Positions 5,500 to 9,764 of a stretch of DNA of 9,764 bases are shown piece by piece. Location of the stretch: the NCBI GenBank assembly GCA_009704225.1, contig WLEN01000020.1, forward strand, positions 1 through 9,764, read 5' to 3'. Origin of the DNA: Actinomycetota bacterium. Its GTDB lineage: Bacteria; Actinomycetota; Actinomycetes; Actinomycetales; Microbacteriaceae. Under the pieces are notes generated by a model. It was not told the origin of the DNA. It was given only the letters and a program-made list of their open reading frames with translations, and did no database searches. Position 1 is the first letter of the stretch, and each line of letters begins with the position of its first letter. The position numbers and the translations under genes were made by a program.

Positions 5500-7443
5500 T
5501 CATTTCGCGATTTTTCCCGTCAATGCACTCGTTGCGGTGACAGTGCTGTAACCAGATTTTGTCGCGGTGACCGTCACAGAAATACGTCTTCCGCCATCAC
5601 TTCGTTGAAGCACATACGTTGTTCCCGTCGCCGACGAAATGGGGCTACCGTTTCGTCGCCATTGTTGGGACGTTGTCGAACCCGACTCCCAAGATCCGAT
5701 ATTGACCGTCAGCGTATTGCCGACCTTGAGGATTCCCGAAATCGATGGCGTATCTGTCAGCTCCATTTCCGCGGCAACAGCCGGTTGTGTTGTCGCAGAC
5801 ACGACCGAATCTTGGTATCCGGCTTTCGACGCTGTGACCCGGAATGACACAACCTTTCCAACGTCGGCAGATTGAACGACATATGTGTTGTCCGTGTCGC
5901 CCGTTGCGGTCTGGCCGATAAACCACTCCGTTGATGTTGATACGCCCGCGCCCCAACTACCGACGTTCCCCGTCAAAGTCTCCCCGAATTGCGCTACTCC
6001 GGTAACTGTTGGTGTGCCGGGCACCAATGTTGGGCGGGCGTCACCCGAAACCGACAACCGATACTCGCCAACGCTTCCGTAGTCAGAGAATCCCGTCGAT
6101 GATGCCTTACCAAAACCTGCTCCATCGACCTTGACGAAATAAGTCTGTCCCGGAGTGACAGTTACAGTGACCGAGGCAGCTAAGCCGGTTGCCGAATTCG
6201 CTCCGAGGCTAACAAAGCTGGGATTGACGGTCGCAATAGTCCGGTTGAACGAATTCACAACCGTCATTGAACAGTCGAGATCTGGACTGTAGGAGGGAAG
6301 CATGACCGCAATATCCACACTGGTTGCCGTTGTTGAAAAGCGGAAGTAATCGACGTCACTGCGCGCGTGAATAGTTCCACTCGTGGAGGTATTGAGGGAA
6401 ACGGTGGTTGCTGTCGCGGTGGAGTTCCCAAAATCGTCGGACACGAGTGAAAGTCCTTGGGATTGCATGACAGCAAAGTCATCTTCACGATTGGTTCCAC
6501 TCTTGTAATCGCCGTTTGACCATTGGACAAGTGGCTGATCGTAACCGGCACCCATAATCGGCGCCCAACCGCTTCGTCCCATGTAGTAAGCATCGCTTCC
6601 TTGACCGTCGTGGGACAGGCCGAGATTGTGCCCCACCTCGTGGCTGATGACGTCAGACAAGGTTTTTCCCGAGAAGTTAGACCGACTGAACGCAAATGCT
6701 GGTGAGTACCATTGCCAATCCCCGTCAGGGTCTACGTAATCAAAAGTTCCGACAAATGCGACGCCTTGACAACTCAAATTTTGACAAGCAATGTCGGAAA
6801 TTCCGTTGTCCTCATCGGTAATGAGCGCACGGACGCCGTATTGGTTGTCGCTGTAACTCGTGCGATCAATTGCGGATTGACCCGGGTCTTCCGTGGTGAC
6901 ATCAACGTCGAACATCGAATAGTCTTCCGCGACGGCAGACCAGGCATCGATAATCCTTTGCCTCTCGGTCGAGCTAAAGCTCGGTGAGGCATCGATGGAA
7001 TAGGCAGGAACTGGCAAAACGTTGGAAGACCATGCTGTATTGGTCAAGGTGTGACCGTCGAAATCCAAATAAATGACCTTCGTTGATCCCGACCGACTGT
7101 GTAACGCGAAAGCATCCGTGAGCGGAATGTCCGTAACCACAGGTGCGGCTCGTGTTGTCCGTAGAACGTTTTTGGTTGGGAGCGAAGGCTCAACAACGAA
7201 CGTTTGGCCCTTCGAATCCACCTTGACCGTTTCATCGTTCACCGCTGTCGACCATGCAGCCTTCGATATACCCGACGATCGTTGCCAGCCCATCTCGACC
7301 GAACCCGATTGCGCCGAAACATACTCGCCGAGGGAGGGGTGACGGGGTCCGGCGGACGTTGGCACCGAGCTAGAAACAACAGAAGCCGCGCCAATTGCGA
7401 GCGCCAACCCCGTGGAGAGGACAACCAATCGGAATGGACGCAT
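5500..7443 (-). CDS. Secreted metzincin-type zinc metallopeptidase with PPC-like domain and two Ig-like repeats
   Basis: A 647-residue secreted protease. Residues 1-33 form a signal peptide (MRPFR, hydrophobic core, small-residue end). A propeptide-like stretch runs to about 115. The catalytic domain (about 118-335) has the full metzincin zinc site HEVGHNLGLSH at 268-278 (zinc ligands H268, H272, H278; base E269) and a Met-turn APIMGAGY with M297. The closest families are reprolysin-like M12/M43. A PPC-like beta domain follows (about 336-468, with DVDYFRF). Two Ig-like repeats end the protein. No LPxTG sorting signal or final helix is seen, so it is probably released or held by the repeats. 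A TTG at 7449 extends the frame, but the -10 box TACAAT (7451-7456) puts the transcript start at about 7444, so the ATG at 7443 is chosen. The gene is poorer in G+C than its neighbours. Confidence 0.92.
   Translation of the reverse strand: MRPFRLVVLSTGLALAIGAASVVSSSVPTSAGPRHPSLGEYVSAQSGSVEMGWQRSSGISKAAWSTAVNDETVKVDSKGQTFVVEPSLPTKNVLRTTRAAPVVTDIPLTDAFALHSRSGSTKVIYLDFDGHTLTNTAWSSNVLPVPAYSIDASPSFSSTERQRIIDAWSAVAEDYSMFDVDVTTEDPGQSAIDRTSYSDNQYGVRALITDEDNGISDIACQNLSCQGVAFVGTFDYVDPDGDWQWYSPAFAFSRSNFSGKTLSDVISHEVGHNLGLSHDGQGSDAYYMGRSGWAPIMGAGYDQPLVQWSNGDYKSGTNREDDFAVMQSQGLSLVSDDFGNSTATATTVSLNTSTSGTIHARSDVDYFRFSTTATSVDIAVMLPSYSPDLDCSMTVVNSFNRTIATVNPSFVSLGANSATGLAASVTVTVTPGQTYFVKVDGAGFGKASSTGFSDYGSVGEYRLSVSGDARPTLVPGTPTVTGVAQFGETLTGNVGSWGAGVSTSTEWFIGQTATGDTDNTYVVQSADVGKVVSFRVTASKAGYQDSVVSATTQPAVAAEMELTDTPSISGILKVGNTLTVNIGSWESGSTTSQQWRRNGSPISSATGTTYVLQRSDGGRRISVTVTATKSGYSTVTATSALTGKIAK
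5503..5751 (-). repeat. Ig-like repeat 2 of the metallopeptidase
   Basis: Residues 565-647 form the second, C-terminal copy: TPSISGILKVGNTLTVNIGSW, then QQWRRNG, TTYVLQRSDGG and VTVTATKSGY. It is the more canonical copy, and the protein stops directly after it. The type is common at the C-termini of actinobacterial surface and secreted proteins. Confidence 0.8.
5773..6015 (-). repeat. Ig-like repeat 1 of the metallopeptidase
   Basis: Residues 477-557 form the first copy: TPTVTGVAQFGETLTGNVGSW, TEWFIG, NTYVVQSADVG and FRVTASKAGYQ. It aligns with repeat 2 at the G(S)W, W, TYV, DxG and KxGY positions but is clearly diverged, so the duplication is not recent. A linker of seven residues rich in acidic and Thr residues separates the copies. 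Confidence 0.8.
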
Positions 7444-7456
7444 AATCAAAATTGTA
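7444..7456 (-). promoter_or_regulatory. -10 box of the metallopeptidase gene
   Basis: On the minus strand TACAAT (7451-7456), five of six to consensus, is followed by seven bases and then the ATG at 7443. This predicts a transcript starting at or one base before the start codon. No Shine-Dalgarno is present. The promoter sits in the 43-bp gap after the methyltransferase stop, so the protease is likely transcribed on its own. Confidence 0.6.
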
Positions 7457-7486
7457 CTCTTCGACTGAGTGCGTCATTAAAGTCGT

Positions 7487-8356
7487 TTAGCCCGATGACG
7501 ACCGTTGACCCCCGATGTCGACTGGTCCATACCCGCAGCATCCGCCGATTATTCGCGCACCGAGATTTACCCATTCATCGATGTGCCGTTGAGTCGCGAA
7601 TTCGGGCTCTCCGACCCATGCCATCGCATCGGAATCCCAGGTTTGCCCAGCGTTGGGGTAGACGACGAATGGAAGGTCGGTCTCGACCGACGCGAGTGTT
7701 GGCGTGATGACAGCCAGAGGTGAACAATTGATGCCGACTGCCATGGCGTTCGCATAGTTCTCCCCCAACAAACACGCATCGACGAAAGTCCCTCCACCGC
7801 TGATTGTTCCTGGTTCGGACACGGTGAAGGAAACCCAGAACGGCATGTCCGGGCTTCTCGATTCGAGCAGATCCAGCAGGATGTGAACTTCGGTCAGGTC
7901 GGGCATCGTTTCTAGCGCGAGCAGGTCGGGTTCAGTTTCTAGGAGGAAGTCGAGTCGACGGTCGTGATACTCGCGAATCACCACATCAGAAACACCATAG
8001 TTTCCCCGGAATTCCGAGCCGTCATTGAGGTGGGCACCGTATGGTCCGATGCTCGCCGCGACGAGCGTGTCGTCGTTGGCCGCAAGCCGGGCGGCGGCCG
8101 TCGAATTTCGCAGGGCGCGCTCGACATCGTCATCAGACCAACCCACACGTCCACCACCCTCGAACGACAACTGGTACGACCCCGTGATGATGATGTCAGC
8201 ACCGGAGTCAACAAACGAACGGTGGGCGGTCGTCACGGCGTCGGGGTTCGACAACAGCAACTCGCCCGTCCACATTGGGCCATCGAACGATAGCCCCTGT
8301 GCGTCGAGAGCAGTGGAGAGCCCTCCGTCGAGCGTGAAAACGCGAGTGTCGGTCAC
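7487..8356 (-). CDS. mmuM: Homocysteine S-methyltransferase
   Basis: A 289-residue zinc-dependent homocysteine S-methyltransferase, which makes methionine from homocysteine using S-methylmethionine (or S-adenosylmethionine) as methyl donor. The family signs are the N-terminal LDGGLSTAL (9-17), ITGSYQLS (57-64), ASIGPYGAHL (101-110), LALETMPDL (146-154) and the three zinc cysteines: C211 in GINCSP, and C273/C274 in GGCCG near the C-terminus. Its length is slightly below E. coli MmuM (310), and the catalytic set is complete. It starts with GTG whose last two bases are shared with the TGA of the upstream SDR (GTGA), so translation is probably coupled to that gene; no promoter of its own is seen. 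Other methionine genes are not visible nearby. BhmT-type betaine methyltransferases share the cysteines but are longer. Confidence 0.93.
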   Translation of the reverse strand: MTDTRVFTLDGGLSTALDAQGLSFDGPMWTGELLLSNPDAVTTAHRSFVDSGADIIITGSYQLSFEGGGRVGWSDDDVERALRNSTAAARLAANDDTLVAASIGPYGAHLNDGSEFRGNYGVSDVVIREYHDRRLDFLLETEPDLLALETMPDLTEVHILLDLLESRSPDMPFWVSFTVSEPGTISGGGTFVDACLLGENYANAMAVGINCSPLAVITPTLASVETDLPFVVYPNAGQTWDSDAMAWVGEPEFATQRHIDEWVNLGARIIGGCCGYGPVDIGGQRSSSG

Positions 8357-9150
8357 GCGCGTTCTTCAGCGATGGAATTCCCGCCGTCGACAACCAGCAC
8401 TTGACCCGTGACATAAGCGGCTTCGGTACTCGCAAGAAATCCGATGCACGCGGCAACCTCGTCGGGGTTCGCTGACCTACCGACGGGAACCGTGTGTCCC
8501 TGACGTGCTTCGTGCGGTGTCTGCGATCCGGTAGCGATCCATCCCGGCGCAACGGTGTTCGCCGTGATTCCCGCTGCCGCCTCGTCAATCGCTAGCGATC
8601 GGTTCAACCCGACCATTCCCGCCTTGCTCGCCGCGTACGACGCGTCATTCGCCATCCCCATGACCGGACCGGTCACCGATGCGACCGAGATGATTCGCCC
8701 GTGGCCGCTCGCGCGGAGGGCGGGAAGGGCCGCTTTCGAAACCAGGAAAGCGGTCGTCAGATTTCGCGTGAGAGACGCATCCCACTCAGCTCGAGACATA
8801 TCCGCAACCGAACCCGTTTCGCCCGAGGCCTCCATCGGCTTGGCGACACTCGTCATTCCGGCATTGTTGACAACGATGTCGATTCGTCCCAGCGCTGACA
8901 CGACTCGCTCAATGAGTTGGTCGACCTCGGCATCGACTGTCAGGTCCGCGGCTGACGAGCCCGCCACGATTCCCTCTGCACGAAGTTCGGCTTCTCGGTC
9001 GGAGACACGGTCGCTTGCACCCGTCACATAAACAGAAGCGCCCATTCGTCCGAGAAACCGCGCGGTGGCAAACCCGATTCCCGTCGGGGATCCGGCGCCC
9101 GTGACGAGGGCGACTCGCCCGTCGAGGCGAAACACACTGTCGGTTGCCAT
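8353..9150 (-). CDS. SDR-family oxidoreductase (FabG-like)
   Basis: A 265-residue classical SDR. The cofactor motif is TGAGSPTGIG (17-26), followed by NNAG (95-98), N130 in TRNLTTAF, catalytic S158 (SVASVTG), Y172 and K176 in SYAASKAG, and the C-terminal VTGQVLVVDGGNS (247-259) of 3-oxoacyl-reductase-like SDRs. The loop between NNAG and the N130 helix carries about ten extra residues (KPMEASGETGSVADMSR), which I associate with an actinobacterial SDR subgroup. The glycine motif is two residues longer than the usual TGxxxGxG. Substrate is unknown. A TTG at 9171 extends the frame, but the ATG at 9150 lies exactly six bases from a TACGGT -10 box and gives the normal N-terminus. It shares a 4-nt GTGA overlap with the downstream methyltransferase, which makes a two-gene operon. 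Confidence 0.93.
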   Translation of the reverse strand: MATDSVFRLDGRVALVTGAGSPTGIGFATARFLGRMGASVYVTGASDRVSDREAELRAEGIVAGSSAADLTVDAEVDQLIERVVSALGRIDIVVNNAGMTSVAKPMEASGETGSVADMSRAEWDASLTRNLTTAFLVSKAALPALRASGHGRIISVASVTGPVMGMANDASYAASKAGMVGLNRSLAIDEAAAGITANTVAPGWIATGSQTPHEARQGHTVPVGRSANPDEVAACIGFLASTEAAYVTGQVLVVDGGNSIAEERA

Positions 9151-9162
9151 GGTTCCACCGTA
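9151..9162 (-). promoter_or_regulatory. -10 box of a probably leaderless SDR-mmuM operon
   Basis: On the minus strand TACGGT (9157-9162) is followed by six bases, GGAACC, and the ATG at 9150. It lies in the 28-bp gap after the small HTH gene. The GGTGGA overlapping it could instead act as a weak Shine-Dalgarno if the gene is read through from upstream, so both modes are possible. Confidence 0.45.
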
Positions 9163-9178
9163 GCCGCGCAACCGCCGA

Positions 9179-9442
9179 TTAGTGCGGGCGACCGCCGTTC
9201 ATGAGCGACATCGAGATGGAGAGCATCGCGCGGTGAAGACGAGTGACCAGTTCCCCTTGGCGAATGCCGAGGTCCTGGGAGACGTCGGACATCGTGCGCT
9301 TTTCAATGAGCAGACCGCGTGCGACGGATTGGAGGGCGTCGGGCAACTCGGCCACGGCCTTTTCCAGTTGCTCTGCCGGGATTTTCGACAGGTCTGGCTC
9401 GTCTCCGTCAAATGAGACGTCAAGGTCAAAAAAGTTAGCCAT
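9179..9442 (-). CDS. Small sigma-70 region-4-like helix-turn-helix protein
   Basis: An 87-residue protein with an acidic N-terminus (residues 1-32, including FDLDVSFDGDEPD) and a C-terminal helix-turn-helix resembling region 4 of sigma-70 factors. The pattern LPDALQSVARGLLIEKRTMSDVSQDLGIRQGELVTRLHRAM spans 33-73: a leading LP with helix, then the HTH with MSDVSQDLG as first helix, IRQ as turn and GELVTRLHRAM as recognition helix. There is no room for sigma region 2, so it cannot be a normal sigma factor. The ATG at 9442 has a good Shine-Dalgarno and follows the oxidoreductase stop by 14 bp, so the two are cotranscribed. It may be a small DNA-binding or RNA-polymerase-associated regulator, or may have lost DNA binding. 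I recognise no named family. Confidence 0.8.
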   Translation of the reverse strand: MANFFDLDVSFDGDEPDLSKIPAEQLEKAVAELPDALQSVARGLLIEKRTMSDVSQDLGIRQGELVTRLHRAMLSISMSLMNGGRPH

Positions 9443-9456
9443 ATCGAACCCTTTCT
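9443..9456 (-). promoter_or_regulatory. Ribosome binding site of the small HTH gene
   Basis: On the minus strand AGAAAGGG (9449-9456) lies six bases before the ATG at 9442 and fills the intergenic gap after the oxidoreductase stop. No -10 box of its own is visible, which supports cotranscription with the upstream gene. Confidence 0.65.
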
Positions 9457-9764
9457 TTAGACAAAGTTAGCGCGGTAGCTCTGCACAATCGACCGCATGC
9501 CGATTCCGCAAACGCCGACAATTTTTCCCGATCGGTAATAACCGAAGACGCAGTCACCGCTGATGTCTCCATCGATCAGTTTCACGTCATCGGCGAGCGC
9601 CAGCACGCCGTATGCGAGCAAGTGGTTGTCGTACTGGTCGGTCCAGAACGACGGGATGGGGCGGAACGCGCCCTGTGCTTGTTCCGTGAAAACCTGGGCG
9701 ACGCGTTTCGCCGTTTCGGTCGGGATGTTCCAATGTTCGATTTGACGAGCGTCGTCGTCATATG
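9457..9764 (-). CDS. FAD-dependent oxidoreductase (ferredoxin/rubredoxin-reductase type), C-terminal fragment
   Basis: The last 101 residues and stop of a gene that enters from the right edge. The sequence matches the C-terminal dimer/interaction domain of ferredoxin-reductase-type flavoproteins: ARQIEHWNIP (5-14) at the end of the FAD domain, a helix with TAKRVAQVFTEQAQG, then IPSFWTDQYDNHLLAYG (36-52), matching the family's P.FWSDQYD..Q..G, and finally VFGYYRSGKIVGVCGI (72-87), where these proteins carry a strand-loop-strand. Such enzymes move electrons from NAD(P)H to a ferredoxin or rubredoxin that often serves a P450 or dioxygenase. The ferredoxin partner and the FAD/NAD domains would be off the window. 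The reading frame is absent from simple ATG-based calls because it has no start inside the window. Confidence 0.88.
   Translation of the reverse strand, partial: YDDDARQIEHWNIPTETAKRVAQVFTEQAQGAFRPIPSFWTDQYDNHLLAYGVLALADDVKLIDGDISGDCVFGYYRSGKIVGVCGIGMRSIVQSYRANFV

Noticed and set aside
5492..5515. CGCG/CGCG hairpin followed by ATTTTT between the converging SDR and protease stops
   Set aside because: The stem is only four base pairs and lies mostly inside the protease 3' end; too weak to call a terminator.
7462..7485. Inverted repeat CGACT/AGTCG between mmuM and the protease, considered as terminator or operator
   Set aside because: Only five-base arms with a 14-base spacer and no T-run at the right distance; expected by chance in CG-rich sequence.
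7204..7707. 167-residue plus-strand frame over the protease start and methyltransferase end
   Set aside because: Crosses two minus-strand genes and a promoter; composition is Arg-rich shadow type with no domain.
8555..9031. 158-residue plus-strand frame
   Set aside because: Exactly antisense to the SDR, which has all its family motifs; the plus translation shows none.
1..9764. Search by eye for tRNA, rRNA, CRISPR repeats, transposase, integrase, toxin-antitoxin or defence genes
   Set aside because: No cloverleaf-like segments, regularly spaced repeats or motifs of these families were seen; the window reads as ordinary metabolic and membrane-protein genes.

Overview
The window looks like chromosomal DNA of an actinobacterium. 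The reasons are the high-G+C coding bias (rich in GTC, TCG, CGA and GCG codons), the Actinomycetota-type families present (DUF2236/MpaB-like oxygenase, an SDR ending VVDGGNS, secreted proteins with GSW-type Ig-like repeats) and several TANNNT -10 boxes placed so close to the start codon that the mRNAs should be leaderless. A Micrococcales/Microbacteriaceae-like host is my best guess, from gene style only. I see no rRNA, tRNA, CRISPR array, insertion sequence, phage gene or origin. Coding density is very high, and no gene-free stretch exceeds about 70 bp.

Layout, left to right. Bases 1-971 (minus) hold the N-terminal membrane half of an ABC exporter that runs off the left edge. A divergent three-helix membrane protein of unknown function starts 37 bp away (1009-1380, plus). 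Next come two overlapping minus-strand genes, a ROK sugar kinase (1966-2814) and a GmhA-like SIS phosphosugar isomerase (1422-1979), which look like a kinase-then-isomerase pathway module. Divergent from the kinase is a DUF2834 membrane protein (2910-3248, plus). Its 3' end overlaps by 68 bp, convergently, with a DUF998-like six-helix membrane protein (3181-3804, minus). A DUF2236/MpaB-like oxygenase lies just upstream of that (3824-4747, minus). Divergent from the oxygenase is a short SDR oxidoreductase (4799-5485, plus).

The right half is all on the minus strand. Bases 5500-7443 encode a secreted metzincin-type zinc metallopeptidase with a PPC-like domain and two C-terminal Ig-like repeats; its base composition is visibly lower in G+C than its neighbours. 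Upstream of it is a homocysteine S-methyltransferase (7487-8356), translationally coupled through a 4-nt GTGA overlap to a second SDR (8353-9150). Then comes a tiny sigma-region-4-like helix-turn-helix protein (9179-9442), 14 bp downstream of the C-terminal end of an FAD-dependent ferredoxin-reductase-type oxidoreductase (9457-9764), which runs off the right edge.

This is mostly a patchwork of short transcription units, not one multi-gene system. The clearest co-acting sets are the ROK/SIS pair, the SDR/MmuM pair and the reductase/HTH pair. I found nothing that can honestly be called a complete new system. The observations most worth checking are the stand-alone sigma-4-like protein, the ROK/SIS pair with an altered active-site residue, and the regular leaderless promoter geometry, which also decides several start codons.
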